NCBI RefSeq assembly: GCF_921293095.1
Contig: NC_060246.1
Span: 113,626,941 to 113,690,940, forward strand
Direction: 5' to 3'
Length of the DNA: 64,000 nt
DNA from: Ischnura elegans
Lineage: Eukaryota; Arthropoda; Insecta; Odonata; Coenagrionidae
In this document: positions 11,900 through 24,828 of the stretch, piece after piece
How positions within the stretch are numbered: the first letter of the stretch is position 1
How the letters are laid out: each line of letters starts with the position of its first letter
The notes under the pieces: model-generated
Told to the model about the DNA's origin: nothing
What the model saw: the letters and a program-made list of their open reading frames with translations, nothing else
Database searches by the model: none
Position numbers and translations under genes: made by a program

Positions 11900-14800
11900 A
11901 ATTGCCTAGCGTTTCACTGTTTTCCCTGACTCGTAAGATACGCCTCCAGGGTTTGTATTACTGTCATTTCAATCATCGCCGACATGATTCTGCAGCTCAA
12001 CCCCATGGGTTACCGCTTACAGGGATGAATAGTGAAGAGGATTACTCATTGTTGTGGGGAAGTATGTCGAAACACGTCGAAATATGATACGAATAACCCT
12101 GATAAAACATCTAGAGGTCCATCTGTTTTACAAACACCAGGCTTCCCACCATGACAATATATCCTGATTAGCCACGATTCGCCTCAGCCTTGACGACGCT
12201 GGTCTAATGGGAAAGAATTTCTGGAAAACATCGCTCGGCATGGGGACATAAGAACGGTACGAAATCTGAAAATGATTCGCCAGTGCCATTGTCACTAACG
12301 CCTCAAATCCTTCACAATGCCAAAACAACTTGCCAAGTGTGTTATCGCATGAATGATAAATATGATTTATGAAGGCAGTAACATCCCACAAAGCAATATG
12401 CAATACCAGGCCACCCGCCTCCTCTCAGAAGTCCGTTTTCATGACAACTAAAATTCACCAATATTGGATGTGAGCAATCATTCGTGTGTTCCCACAAGAC
12501 AGAAAAATCAGATGAAGAGCTATTTTTTTCCGCTCGCATATATGTCCTCGTAGTCGAAAATCGCAACTAAACACAAGTTGATTCAGACTAATCCTCACCA
12601 AAGTATAAGGTAAACCTATAATGCCATTTGTAAAGACTAACGACGCTATAGAACCTCAAATGGTTGTCGTAAGCCGTAATAGATTGAAATATCGAATGAA
12701 AAACTCAAATGGCTGTAATGGACGGCTGTAAGAGGATATGTCATGCTCTATAATTATCACGCACGTCCTAATACAGCCACACGATATTAGAATATTCACA
12801 AATTTCGCAATTGGAGTGTCTCACCACACCGCACATCTGAATTCGTTTGTCAATTCTAGCGTTAGCTTAATACCAACACACCTTTATCAGGTATTTCAAG
12901 TTAGGAAAGATAGTCAGAAGTTTGGGAATTGAAGGAAGTAAATACCTCTATTCCGCGGCAAAAGGCAGGGTTCCATTCTGACGAAGGTTTTCGCGATGTT
13001 GTGTTGGAAAATTGGGCGGTGTTTTAGTTTATTCTTTCTGAGAACGCGCACAAAGCCTCAAAATCTATCCAACAGTGCCAAGTTGCCCGATGGAGACCCT
13101 AAAGGATTTATAGCGTGTGGAACGTCCACGTTCGGATATACGGGTTGAGACGAGGCGACAAATGCATGAAAAGAGGCGGACAAAAGAGAAAAAATCGATG
13201 AAAATTCCAGGAAAAATGCGCTAATTCATTAATGCAATGCGAAAATACCACCTTTTACAATTTTTATGGGTTCCCATACTCTGTACGTGCAACTACCGTG
13301 CACCCATAACAACTTCGAGTATAAATGTTATAATATTTGCTCCAAGAAGGAATGAGACGCTTAGGGCCCATTTGATAAATAGTTAAAATATTCATGGTAT
13401 TTTTAGACACAGACATTGCGCAATTTTGCTTTCAAGACCTGATAAAATATCAACGAATGTCATTCAGGTTGTGATTCGTTGAGACGTCACGCTAAGAAAA
13501 ATTTGAGGCTCTTCCCCGTCACCCCTTCATTGAATATAGTGCTGCGAAATCACTGCGCTAAGCTAAAAATCGGAAAGTGATCCCATGCATTATCTCTCAC
13601 AAAACCCATAAACAGGGTTATAATAAACAGGGAGGAATAAACCCTTATTCAGGCTTCGATTCCTCTCTACCCCGACTACGACGGAGAATGTTGGCTACTG
13701 CTGCCTGTCACATGATGCACACAACAACTATGACTCATGGAAATTTCCTAGTTCCTCCCTTGTCACATCCCATAATTAGCACGTATATGGCGTGTAAACA
13801 CGAACGACAACAGACGATGAACTATATGAAAATGAGTCGTCCTGTTCCTTACTAGAAAGTTAAAGCGAAACTGGATACATCTTGTTTTATTTATCAATTT
13901 ACTCAAACGCATCAGACTAAAATTCACCATTACACAAGAGTGAAATCGACAGAGAATGACAGCGATATGACCCAAACTTAGGGAAGGGCTCGCTTAACAA
14001 TACGTTAGCTGTAGTGCATTAAATAATTGAAAAGACTCCGACAATGGTAGTTCCTCAAAAAATTCCAAATTTTTGAATTCGTATAAACCATTTTCGAGTG
14101 TAGTATTGCGTGAAATACACCCGTTCTATATTTATGATTTACGTTATACTTGTGAGTCTAATCGTTGCGAAAACCTAAAAATACCACTGTACCAATGGCA
14201 AAGCAAGGAACTTTATCATGCTCCTTCACGTTAACAATTGCTATATCATGAAGGCTGAGAAGTTAAGTGCGCATTTAAAATATTAATCGCAATACGCATT
14301 CCTCCGAAAATTTAACTCACGGATAACAATAATTAAATTACCCTGTTAACTATCAGACACCACTGATGCTTGAATCGTCATTGTGATTGATTTTTCGTAG
14401 GATCTAATTTTCTCTTAACTACAAGATGACAAATGAGGAGAGAAATGAAAACATTTATGTACAAAAAAAACCTCACAGCACTTGAAGATAATTTTTTTGA
14501 AGGCAAAATAACTTCCTACGTACCACGTTTGAACTTATTTTCGATGCAAAAGAGAGGATTTTAAAAAATAACCATCAAAATTAGTTCTCTCATATATATA
14601 CGAAAAAAAATGACTATCGAATGACTAAACATCTCAGCGGGTGTGACAGAACTCGGAGGATATCCAGCTACCAGTCCAAAATCTTCAACCAGACTCCCTC
14701 CACCCAAAAATATATATTTGTACATGATCACAGATATTTATGTCTGTTTCTCCCCCCTGCTTCTCACTCCTGCGCCGCCGTGTTGGTTCTACGAGTCGGG

Positions 14801-15230
14801 CGACATATTTGAGTTCGGAGCGATGGACTGGGGTGGGTAACCTAAGAAATCTCCCAAAGTTCCGACTAGCTGACCTCCCTCCTCAAGAGGTCGAGCACCA
14901 TCCAACAGTTTTCCGATTATTATGGACGTATGCATTATTCTCTCTTACCTCCTCCTTTCAAACTTTCTCAACAGACCATCAAGGCGTTGCGTACGAGGCA
15001 CCTAAATTCCCTCAGCGATGTTTGAAGAAATATAATCCTCTTTACCTCTACTAGCTTATTAATGCTCTGTGCAGTGATTTAGATTTTGGAAATTGTCACG
15101 CGATATATTTTTACGGTGCCAAAGTGCCAAATAAATTTTCACTGCGGCTTAACACTTATTTATGACGTTCTAAAAATGCCCTCGATTGAAACATCCTCCA
15201 TACGGTGTTGGTAACATCTAGTGAACGCCC
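11900..15230. other. No recognisable gene
   Basis: Moderately AT-rich with short unrelated frames. No exon, RNA gene or repeat family member is evident by eye. Confidence 0.45.
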
Positions 15231-15239
15231 TCTGACTCA

Positions 15240-17090
15240 TGAAAGCACCTAATGCTATCGCTTCTTTAGATATTCCCTCAAGCAGTCCTCTCCGAGAACT
15301 CTCGAGAAGGCTTCAGCAAATTGTCACGCCAACCTTTTATCAAGAGAAAAGGCGAAGTACCAAACAAACACGCAATCCAGCACCGAAACTAAGTGGGAAT
15401 GTGGTCTATGAAACTGGCATTATAATCCACAAGGTTTCCGAAAGCACTCCACTCCAGAAGACAACATGAAATAATTCCCGGACATTATAAAAATATTCCC
15501 ATGCACAAACACATTTTGCAAACAGCTACTATGACATTTAAAACAGGAAGACAAAATCACTTTTCCAACACACCTCTTGATTTTACAGCCTCCTCTTCGG
15601 GATTCCCTTCAACCCCACTTGCTCTCTTGGGCAATTCCCCGCGCAGAAGGCTACACAGGAGGGCACACGCGCTGTTGTTCGTCAGTTGTGTTAGTGTTAT
15701 CTCCAAATGGAAGGACGTAAAAGAGGACCACTATGTTGCACAAAAATCACAGATATCACCAGACCAATAAAAGATTCGTATATGACGTAAACAATTCCTT
15801 GAAACGTATTCCTGTATACGGCAGACGAGGCTTCAGAAGTGTAGGTTTGGGATGGAAGCGTGTAGAGGGAGTAACACGTAGAACGTGACGCCCGCTGGCG
15901 AATGGAAGAGGGCAGAATTAGGGACAGCGTTGCCCCTTTTCGTCTTATAGATCTGCGAGTTCGTTGAGGGTGGATGCGGATCCGTAATTCCTCAAAATCC
16001 GCGTCGGCAACGGCTTGATCCTCGCGAAAACGAAAGCCTTGTGACCCACTTCCAACTCTACTCCCCGCTTGCAAAGGGAGAAGATATCACAAGAGTGGCG
16101 AGGAAGGCTTTTCGAAAGAGGCGGTCGTCCCTCCAGATCCACGGAGGGAAACAATCGGGGGTTGGATATGGGATTGCGAATTGTGCGAATAATAAAAGAA
16201 ATATCCTCGCTCGAATCCCCTTGTCGCTTTTTCAGGCGGACACGCAGGCAATTTAGACCGGGATCGGATTTATCAATCAATCCTCCCCCTCGGTTTGTTT
16301 CTTTTTTTTTAATTACGATCGATGTTTCACACGATTGCCTGCTGGAATCTCTGCGACCGATCGTTCTTGTGTCGACGATGTCGGTTTTTTTTACGAAGGG
16401 TGGGTGTATTGGCAGGGGAGTACGAAGCAGCACAAATCACCAACACAAAGTGGGGAGCCCCAAAAAAACCACCAACACTTGCCGTTCTTGTAATACTCCG
16501 CTGGTGCGGCAGGGGAGTCCTGACACACGTACAACACAGATGGGCACACGGCTTGCAGAAGGGGTGGCGATGGAAAGAATATTGATGTTTATGAATAAAA
16601 TGCTGTCCCCAGGGGCGGGGTGGGACCAAAATATGCAAGCAAGGAGCGTATTCCGAACTCGGCACTCGCGTTTGGGAGGAGAATTGAGAGTCAAAAGATA
16701 AGATTTAAAGGTATATACTTGATTTGTTAATGAGTAGGGATCGGAAACTAGTACTGTTGGGACGAAATCAGGGATTCGGGAGCGCTTTATGGCGTTTTGG
16801 TGCGACGATATCCCTCCACGGCAGCTTTCAATATGGCTGTCACACTTCACGGCCCTGATCGCTTCTCACTCTCTCTCACACACATGAACACTCAATATAT
16901 GCCTGGATACAGTTGCAACACAAAACACTACACCTATCACGTAATCAAATTTTTTGGGAATATTCCTATTTCGATGACGAAAATTTTCTTTGGCCACACT
17001 CCGTGTTACTTATGTCGATTTGGGTCTATTTATCCGTTCTATTCCGTCAGCGTTAAGCACCTCAGTCTTCCCAAGTCGTCGTCGCAGCTC
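15240..17090. other. GC-elevated, frame-rich segment, no assigned gene
   Basis: Frames of 70-210 codons open on both strands between 15945 and 16850 (for example 16069-16701 plus, 15945-16433 minus and 16437-16850 minus). They overlap one another and show no domain, codon periodicity or family motif I recognise. The likely cause is reduced AT content. It may be the upstream region of a gene starting near 17.1 kb. Confidence 0.35.
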
Positions 17091-17187
17091 TATATATCCA
17101 CTTAAAAACTAGAGCCGAGGGTAGAAAGTCACTGAAACGAGCTCACAGCCAAGCGACTCCCCTCTCGAACACAAGGCGAAGACTGCG
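17091..17187 (+). promoter_or_regulatory. Possible TATA promoter and 5' leader
   Basis: TCTATATATCC at 17089-17099 is a TATA-like element. AAAGTCACTG, about 35 bases downstream, could be an initiator. The first ATG after it is at 17188 in a good context (GACTGCGATGG). This is positional reasoning only; TATA-like strings are common in AT-rich DNA. Confidence 0.25.
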
Positions 17188-17442
17188 ATGGCGCCCGCTC
17201 ACGTACCACGGGATAACTTCTCGGGCGGTCGGGTCGTAGTATCACCTCCTGCTTCTTTATCACTCACCAACCAAACCCCTTTTCGACCGCCGGACCTCAA
17301 CGCGTCAAGTCCCTTGGTGGAAGCGACTGGAAACAACCAAAACAGTTCCGATAGAATGGAGGACGCACTCAGCGGATCGAATGGTCAAATGGCGATTTCA
17401 ATCCAAAAATCCCGCTCCACCCAGGACACTTTGGAAGGGTGA
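17188..17442 (+). CDS. Hypothetical 84-codon ORF downstream of TATA-like element
   Basis: A true ATG start in good context opens a frame beginning MAPAHVPRDNFSGGR. The product is polar, rich in Ser, Asn and Pro, and ends in QKSRSTQDTLEG. No domain, signal peptide or membrane segment is visible. It lies just after a TATA-like box and before the candidate exon at 17698-17907, in a locally GC-richer stretch. It could be a short upstream ORF, part of a first exon or chance. I do not recognise it. Confidence 0.25.
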   Translation: MAPAHVPRDNFSGGRVVVSPPASLSLTNQTPFRPPDLNASSPLVEATGNNQNSSDRMEDALSGSNGQMAISIQKSRSTQDTLEG

Positions 17443-17697
17443 CTTGGTTGCTAGACAACAAATAGACGCCTATTTATTCCGCAGATAATCCACCAATCGA
17501 TTGCAGCAAACGATTATAATTTATTTTAATTATTTTGTTATGATATTTATGCTCTCTTGTTAATAGGTGTGTATACGTAGAGATATATTTTTTATTTATA
17601 TTATTTCCTTTACTTTAACTCGTCGATCGACACACAAAATATGATTGAAACTTCGCGCACACTCATAAACACACACTCTATCGAATACGGTACACAG

Positions 17698-17907
17698 ATT
17701 TGATTCTCGACGTTTGCAAATATGGCGTATTATTACTATATTATTATTTACACATGTATGCTCTTTGAGTTACGTGGGGCAAAGCTTTAGCACGGGTGAC
17801 CTCGGGAACGTCGAACGAGCAGCGGCGGAAGAGAATGAAGCAAGCAATCCGCAGCTCTTCAGAAACAAAAGCAGTCTTCGTCGGCACTCACTCGAGGAAA
17901 TCAGATG
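17698..17907 (+). CDS. Candidate exon of a secreted protein or prepropeptide
   Basis: The frame is open from an AG at 17696-17697 (possible acceptor ACACAG) and runs to TG|GTAAAC at 17906-17913 (possible donor). If not spliced there, it stops at 17909. The peptide starts with DSRRLQIWRIITILLFTHVC, a basic then hydrophobic run like a signal peptide. It goes on to acidic, Asn/Glu-rich sequence with dibasic RR and the end RRHSLEEIR. There is no in-frame ATG before the hydrophobic part, so a Met would have to come from an upstream exon. GC content is higher than in the flanks, as expected for coding DNA. The identity is unknown; a neuropeptide-like precursor is only a guess. Confidence 0.3.
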
Positions 17908-18299
17908 GTAAACTACTATCCCGTGGCTCCTGAAGAGATCGACTCCACACTACGCCAACGTGAGGAAGGTTCTTCTTTCAACGATCGTAGCTTCCTCTCA
18001 GTAGGTACCCTGGTTGCAACGAAATCCTTCCCGTTGTGACTTTCTCGCGTATTCCCTCGTCGGTCACTTCACCACAGATGCACGTATCCTTATAATTATA
18101 ATTATTTTTTTTTAACGTTCCCCCATGTAAAGCGTCAATCAGCAAAGCGTGTAGGTACTCGGGTTGCGTTCAGTTTCGTCCTTGCCGTTGCATTGTGTCT
18201 TCCTCCCCCCCCCTTTAAAAGGAGGAACGATAAAAATTTTTCAACACGGTTTTCCTCTTCGATAGGACAGGCATACACACAAACACACGTACGAAACGA

Positions 18300-18585
18300 A
18301 GAGTCGGACTGAGGCAAGCAGGGCCGGAGAGGCGGGAGGCGCGCCGCGGGAGGGGAGGGGACCGTAGTGAGCGCGAGGCGCGGGAGGGGAGGGTAGATGG
18401 AGCCACCGGCTGCGCACGGGACGCCCTCCATCCGAACACTCTCCTGCCATCTCGCGGCGGGGAGGCGCGAAACAAGGGGGGGTCGCCCCAAATGAACCCC
18501 CCCCCCCCACTCCCCTCAGCACGCACACATGGCCACATGAAATGGGGCCGGCCCTGGGTCGTGCGCTTTTCGTGGCGAGGGTAGA
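18300..18585. other. GC-rich CpG-dense stretch
   Basis: Very GC-rich with many CpG dinucleotides (for example GGCGCGCCGCGGG near 18338) and a run of C at 18497-18510. Several frames open on the minus strand because stops are rare at this composition. It may be a CpG island-like regulatory region. Confidence 0.4.
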
Positions 18586-20060
18586 GGGGGAGTTGGAAGT
18601 ATAGAGAGAGAGAGAGATGGCATGGCGACGAACATAGAGACCAAGGGTGTGGGGTAACGGAGGAGGGGGAAAAAAGGGTACAAGGGGCAGGGGTGAAGGG
18701 GGGATCCCACCCCCCTAACCCTCACCCCCTCTCTCTCTCTCCAGGCAGAGCCGCTCAATACCGAGCGAGCGGCAGTCTTCAGGCGTGCGCGGAAACGTGC
18801 GTTTTCATGTGGGAGGGGCACGGGGGGGGTTGAGAAAATGGGGGCGAGAGGAGGAGGGGCAGGGGGGTTGGAATGGTTGGGGATGCTGGGAAAATCATGG
18901 GGGACAACGCAGGGGATGTAGGGGTAGGAATCGGGGGAATGGGGTTGGAGCGAAGGGGGGGGTGAATTTTAGGGCTGCAAGGGGGCGGAGAGGGGTAAGT
19001 GGAATTGGAGGGATGAGAGAGCGGTGCTGGAAGAAGGGCGTGAGAGAGGAAGGACGGATATTTTTTCCCCAAAAAAAAGGTAGGGCAGGAATTGGGGAAC
19101 TATATGGGACTTCCAAAAAGGAGGAGAGGAGAGAGCCGAGTACATACGTACTTAGCGAGTGCACTGGGGTTTCTTTTAATTCCCTCAATTTTTTTGTGGG
19201 TGCACCTCGCACAATGACGCTGCACACTTTATATGCTAGCACCATAATATGGGAATCTAGGTGCACATTTACCCTCGGTACATACACGACCGTAAACAGG
19301 CGAAAAAAAACGCAAGAGGAGCGCAAGGAGGAAAAACAGGGGAGGGTGGGGGTGATGAAGGTCGAAGAAGCGGAGGGAAGGGTGAGTGGCAGGGGTTGAG
19401 AGGGGATGAAGGATTTTGGCGAAACGGTGAATGTAATCCTAGGACGGAGGAGGAGAAGGGTTTGGCAGTGCGATATTGAAGGGGTTAAGGAGGGGGGAGA
19501 GGAGAAAAGGAGTCTGTTTGAGGGATACACAAAGTAAGGGGGCGAAGGATACGAGTTCGAGGAAGAACAGAAGAGGGGAAAGAAGAGAAGTGCTCATGTA
19601 GTGGTTGGGGAAAGAGAGAGAGAGGGAGGCATCCGTGAGCTGTTTGCCCTTGCATATGGAGGGAGTGGAAGAGTTTCATTTAAGGAGGGAGGAAGGGCGA
19701 TTGTGAGGGCCTTGAGGAGAGGAGAAATGGAGGGAGAGCAGAGATCGGTAAGGTAGCACCGAGAGAGAGAGAAAAAGAGGGGAGTTTGGAACAAGGACAA
19801 GTTAAAGAGTGAGGAAAGGGGAGGATTAGGGGGGAGGATAAAGAAAAATATATATAAGGGAGAGTGGGAGGGGGGGCATTGTTGGTGTGGCCAAGGCGAG
19901 GGTGCTCCGTCTACCCGAATTATTTCCATGGGGAGCGGTCGTTAGTGTGAGTCCCTGGGATCCGAAAAAGAGGGTTAGAGCTCTGGGAGAAGGAGAGATT
20001 GGTTTCCCCAAGGGTTGACAACGTGGGAGGGTTGGAAGCCACGTGTGTATTCAGGGAGAG
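18585..20060. repeat. 1.4-kb purine-biased (G/A on plus strand) tract
   Basis: Over nearly 1.5 kb the plus strand is dominated by G and A. It has repeated GGAGGGG, GAGAGAGA and AGGGGGG runs, with only a short balanced interval near 19140-19300. GA microsatellites occur at 18604-18618, 19610-19625 and 19758-19775. A CT-rich block at 18720-18742 is complementary to the 18604-18618 GA run. The long minus-strand frames here (such as 18895-19530) encode only Pro/Ser/Leu-rich low-complexity peptides and are compositional artefacts. Confidence 0.7.
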
Positions 20061-20214
20061 GGATGAAGTGTCTGTCTGAGAGAAGAGTCAGAATGCATAA
20101 CACTGGGCGAGAGAGCTGACTTCACGGTGGCTCGAAATCGCAGCCAACAGCGGACTACGTGACTCACACCTTCCCTTGAAAGTAGCGACGTAAAATACGT
20201 ATTCAGAATGCATG

Positions 20215-20633
20215 ATGCCTCGTTCCCATTATTATCGCCAGTACGATCGTACAATGCATGCATGCATTCGCTATTCGATGATAACAATTTTGCATTCCCC
20301 GTGCTCCCAACGTCTTAACTCTAAGGAACTCCAGTGGATAATGGAGCTGTTTGTTTTATGATGCCGTCAGTAACCCAATAATTATTTAACTTTATTTAAT
20401 AAGCACGGAATAAATTGGGAAAGTAATTCTGCAGAGGCTCTTTCTCTGAAATATCTGCTTCGGTTTAATTTCGCTTCGCTCCTTTCACTTCCAATTACGG
20501 CGCTGCATAACTGTATCATCGCAAATTTTCAACGTGAACTACATAGTACGACTGTCCAGACATGAGCACATTACGATTTCCACATACGATCGTATGAATA
20601 ACCGTGAACACGACAGCAATGGGAACGAGGCAT
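20215..20633. mobile_element. Small TIR element (MITE candidate)
   Basis: ATGCCTCGTTCCCATT at 20215-20230 is exactly matched, inverted, at 20618-20633. Weaker inverted similarity continues inward, including TACGATCGTA near 20242-20251 and CATACGATCGTATG near 20583-20596. The total length is 419 bp. No clear target-site duplication could be fixed, so the superfamily is open. Confidence 0.55.
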
Positions 20634-20639
20634 AGCCCT

Positions 20640-22000
20640 CGAATTATTTCCAGATTATCCCACATCTGGATATAGAGAACTTATGTTGCATTCCTGCTCA
20701 ACACTTCTGCTCGGGCAATGTCAAAAATGTTCCCTGTAAAGATCCCTTTTTATAGCCTCCTGAAAGTATCAACAGAATATACGAAATCACTAATCATAAC
20801 TCTAGGGTGAGTAATATCATTTATAATGCTCCCACAATATGATGTTGAAAATGTGATTCTTCGAGAACTTACGTCAATCCTTGTAAGGAAATGTCAGAAA
20901 TGTTTCCTGGGAAGTAAAAACCAGCAAGCAAAACGTCGGGTCTACTTTAAGGCTGCTAGAAAATTTGTTACTTGATCTATGCACCAGAAAAGACTGAACG
21001 AAGAAATACATCCATCCTTAAAAAATAAATGCACTGTAATTTTCTGCTCTTAGATATTTATTATCCTTAAACAGTATTCTACGATTATAAACGTCTTTTG
21101 TGTGGAAAATTAGGAAGTTATTAATTTAAATTAGATGAGTTCAACTTTCCACAAATAGCGATCGCCCAAAATTTCGTCGAGTACGCACTTGAATCCAGCA
21201 ATAATTGTCCGTAGAAAAACGAGATACGCCTATGTATACATGAAATTATGAAAATTAACTGGTAATTTTTTCTCGTAATCACTCGTATTTGAAATTTGAA
21301 TATTGAAGGCGAGACTGCAAATTTTTTCCAGTACTCGTAATTCGGATTCTGGCTGGCATGAGCAGGAGCCGAAAAAAAGCGTTCCATTCCATTATGCCCC
21401 CGTGGTCCGCCTGTGTTTGCATGTAGTTTATCGGAGCAGCTTAGGAGGAGGAGAGCATACACCCAGAGAATGGAGAATGGCCGCGTTACGCAAGCAAGGC
21501 TCACACACATGGCGCTGCATAACGACCACGGCATAAAGGGATTGCGTAAATAGACGAGGGCGAGGCGGGACCACGGAGGGCAACACAGATGGTTTTCGGG
21601 ATCGGGGGGGGGTCTTGAAGTCGAGGGGGGAAACCCTCGTGGACCCGCCAGCTTCTGCGAAGACTACGGCGACGAAATAGGGTGAAATGGACCCACTTTC
21701 CTCGTGGGGCGCGCGAAGGGATTTAAAGGCGATTGCAGTGGTGGACGGGTCCGCATTTTCATTAGGCCGTCTCGACGAGGAGGGGAAGAGGCCAATTAGT
21801 TCAAGTCCTTTTTTTACGACGTCTCGCCCACATGTCTTCCTTCATCTAAGGGGCGACGCGCGAAGAGAAGCTCCGGGTGCACACGGGTCGTCGTCTCACA
21901 CACACACACACTATGGGAGCAGGCCTCTCGCCCGATACGTCAAAATTATAAATTAGCCTGAAGGCCACTAGAAAATGATTTCGGGGGAGGGATGTATTGG
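20640..22000. other. No recognisable gene
   Basis: AT-rich to about 21300, then more GC-rich to 21950 with a short CA microsatellite at 21897-21910. Short frames on both strands have no family signature. Confidence 0.4.
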
Positions 22001-22003
22001 CGA

Positions 22004-22260
22004 TGAGAAATGAGGAGGTGTACCGAAGATTAGGGGAAGAAAGAGAGCTATGGAGCACCATATGCCAAGAGAATGGCCCGATGTATAGGCCATGTCATGA
22101 GACATATCATTCATAGCTATTCATTACATAATTATGTCGGTCATACCATGAAGGGAAACAATTAAGGAAAAAAGAGGCAAGTGAAAGGATACAAGGTCAG
22201 ATGAAGAATAACACAACGAATATAACAATCAGTACTTAAAAATAACAAAAGAATCTTAGA
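22004..22260 (+). pseudogene. Decayed LINE reverse transcriptase C-terminal fragment
   Basis: The plus strand reads MRNEEVYRRLGEERELWSTI, then shifts frame to KRMARCIGHVMRH and later GKKRQVKGYK. This matches the C-terminal part of many arthropod non-LTR RT proteins. There, NEEVL-x-R-VGEER-x-L-x-TI is followed by KR-x-A-R-x-IGHV-x-RH and a basic EGKR-x-GR stretch. Frameshifts and stops show it is dead. The sequence lies in the region expected just downstream of that preserved at 3405-3650, but on the opposite strand. Confidence 0.6.
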
Positions 22261-22379
22261 GTTGTAGTACCACGGATTAATGGAATAGAGATGGGGAAAT
22301 TTTTGGGGGTTCATTTGAGAGCGGTACGGTGATCAACGCGTTCCCGAAATATTTCGGAGAGTTTCGACCCCTCGACTCC

Positions 22380-23225
22380 CTTCCCCGCTCACAACGACCT
22401 TGATATTATTCTCCTGCGTCATATTTATTTTAATCACAGGCCTGAAACAATCTATATGCTTGAAGAAGAGGACCAATTGGATCGACCGAGTAAGCATATG
22501 AATTACCATTATATAACGACTCGGGATTTACACCATTTAGCCGTTAAAAAGACTTGTGAAGACCTTAGATGCCGATTGGAGAAATCGGGGTAAGGTACCT
22601 GTGGGCTCCCTTACGAAATAAATATGGCGGGTTTAGTTTAAATCATGTGATTACGTCAACATCAACAAGGTTACGTTGATTTATTGAGAATACGAGAAGA
22701 TTTCGTCAACATTTTGCCGATGCATTATTAAATTGTTGAGGAAGTCAACTTTGCATACTTCTGCAACCTTTAGAAAGTCTGCTTTTACGTTCCAATAAAA
22801 ATCTTCTACAGACATAGGCATTAATAACGGTATTACTATCCACTATAATTATTGTTTCACGCAGTATTTTTTGCTTTGGCTACTCTTTGGTTTCTTTCAA
22901 TAATAATCATATTCCTTGGCGTAGAGTGAGTATCGTTCGAACTCGGAATTTCTTCTTCTTGTAGTACTCACTTCAGATGGAATGGATATCATCGTAAGTA
23001 ATGTCACTGATTATAATTATATATTCAATTGTTTTTGTCGGCAATGAACAAATTCTAAAAAACACAATGTGTATACCTACTTAGCGTCATTGGGCAACCA
23101 GTGTGGAAAAGCACACGCAATGTATAAGAAGATAACGGAAATAGTACCCATGGAGGCGATTTTAGTAGAAATTAAATATGAGTTACATACCTCATGGATT
23201 TTCATCATTTAGAAAATTTCACGGA
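22380..23225. other. No recognisable gene
   Basis: AT-rich with no element boundary or exon I can support. Confidence 0.4.
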
Positions 23226-24828
23226 ACTTATCTATCTACTATAAAGACCACTTACGACCACTCATTCATTCACGTATACAAATGTTTGGGGTGAACGAGA
23301 CGAGATACGGCAAAAAGTCTAATGAAGACCCCCTCTAAAATTGTCTGAAACCCCAGGAAAAATTATGAAAACACTAAATTTACAATTATTTATCAGTCTA
23401 TTCATATAAAATTGAGTGTATGGGGATTAGTTCAAAAAAGGGCCACCAAATTCCAATGGTGGCGCGTCAGTCATACAAACGAACAATCATAGCAACATAT
23501 TTGTTTATGCAAACAAGAGGAGCTAAATTGGGAAAGAAGATAAAGGAAATGAAACGAAAAACTGATAAATATAAGGTAGGAAATTAAGAAAGTAATAATT
23601 GAAGTGTCTATTTCTTTGCGTCTTCTTTCCGCAAGAACAAACATCTGTTTAAATCAAAGCGCATTCAAATCAAAAGCGGAGAAATGTAAGGTAAGAAATT
23701 AGTTGTTGTTTTTGGTATATTACATCGAGAGTGTGGTGGTTATTAATTTCAAAGTTAATAAGTGCTCTAAATGCCAATTTAGAAATATGATTCGTGCTGT
23801 TGACTATAGTTCGTATCTTGTTGGCGATACACGATTGTAGTAGAAAGACTTAAACAAGTCTTACATAATATAGGTTGGTAAAAATGATTTTATTTTCATT
23901 TTTTGTGATGTTGATAACTTTTTATTTTTGTTTACGTTCTTTTTTCCGTTAATTTCCTTTTTAATGTACAATGTTATCCGTGAGCTGCAGGAGTGAATAG
24001 GCAGTGAATAATACAATATGGAAGATAAGTGCAAATAAAGGTATTTCTTATTCAATTATTTGTCTTGCGAAAATCACGTTTCCTTGAGTGACTAAGTTAT
24101 TCAATTGTGAAAATTATCGAAATCTTGACATTCACAATGTCTTGTACACCAAAGGCTGTGATCCGTTACTCACCAGATTTATTGCGCATTGCGTTGGATA
24201 TTAAAGCTGAGATATTTGTGTATCCCGATTCATTAAAACTTTAAATAGAGGTATTTCTGAAGTGAAATCATTCGCGATCAGGATCAATAATATTTCGATA
24301 AAATTCGTCATACTAGCCCCAATTCATGCTTAGGCGCATTTGTTTCTAGATATTGATATTCAGTCCCTACGTCATTCGCTTACGAAGCGGGGAACAGCTG
24401 TTACATATTATTCGTATATCAAGAATTTGGTTGAGTTTTGTGGAAAATAATTAATAAACGTGTTTTTCATTGTAATACGTAAAGTCGTTAAGCTATGATA
24501 TTACGTATGCATTGGGTGTTACAGTGAAACGTGGTCTCAACGCTTTTTGTATTTGAATTGAATAAGTTAAAGAAACTCATAGAAATTTATTTTACTTTTT
24601 CAGCCCCTCAGAAAAACGTTTCTCTTTATAAATATTTACATTCATATTGTAGCCTACGTACCATGCGCTCGTTTTACGTGAAAGTGGAAATATTGCTTAT
24701 ACCTAAGCTAGCCAGCTTAAAAGTAAACGATCCTTTAGTAACAAGTAGCAAATTAAACGTGCAAGACCTCCCACAGTGAGCATAACAGGCCGTAGGCCTT
24801 TTTCGGGGGGGCCTAGGGGGGGCAGAGC
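23226..24828. mobile_element. Interspersed repeat, copy 1 (left part, interrupted)
   Basis: Closely similar in order and orientation to 53007-54350. Shared landmarks are the CTATAAAG start followed by a TCAT-rich run, ATGTTTGGGGTGAACGAGAC, GATTCGTGCTGTTGACTATA, TGTTATCCGTGAGCTGCAGG, and the end GGCCTTTTTCGGGGGG-CCTAGGGGGG. No long ORF is present. It carries about 200 bp (23500-23730) and about 100 bp (24575-24675) that copy 2 lacks. The element is split at 24828 by a transposon, and its 3' end resumes at 27713. The GC hairpin near the 3' end recalls Helitron-type termini, but the usual CTRR end is not seen. It is probably non-autonomous. Confidence 0.8.

Noticed and set aside
16069..16701. 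210-codon plus-strand frame overlapping long minus-strand frames
   Set aside because: Overlapping frames on both strands, no ATG-context or motif support, and no recognisable protein. Best explained by higher GC content.
18895..19530. 211-codon minus-strand frame
   Set aside because: Encodes Pro/Ser/Leu low-complexity sequence opposite a purine-rich tract. Stops are rare there because of composition, and no domain is visible.
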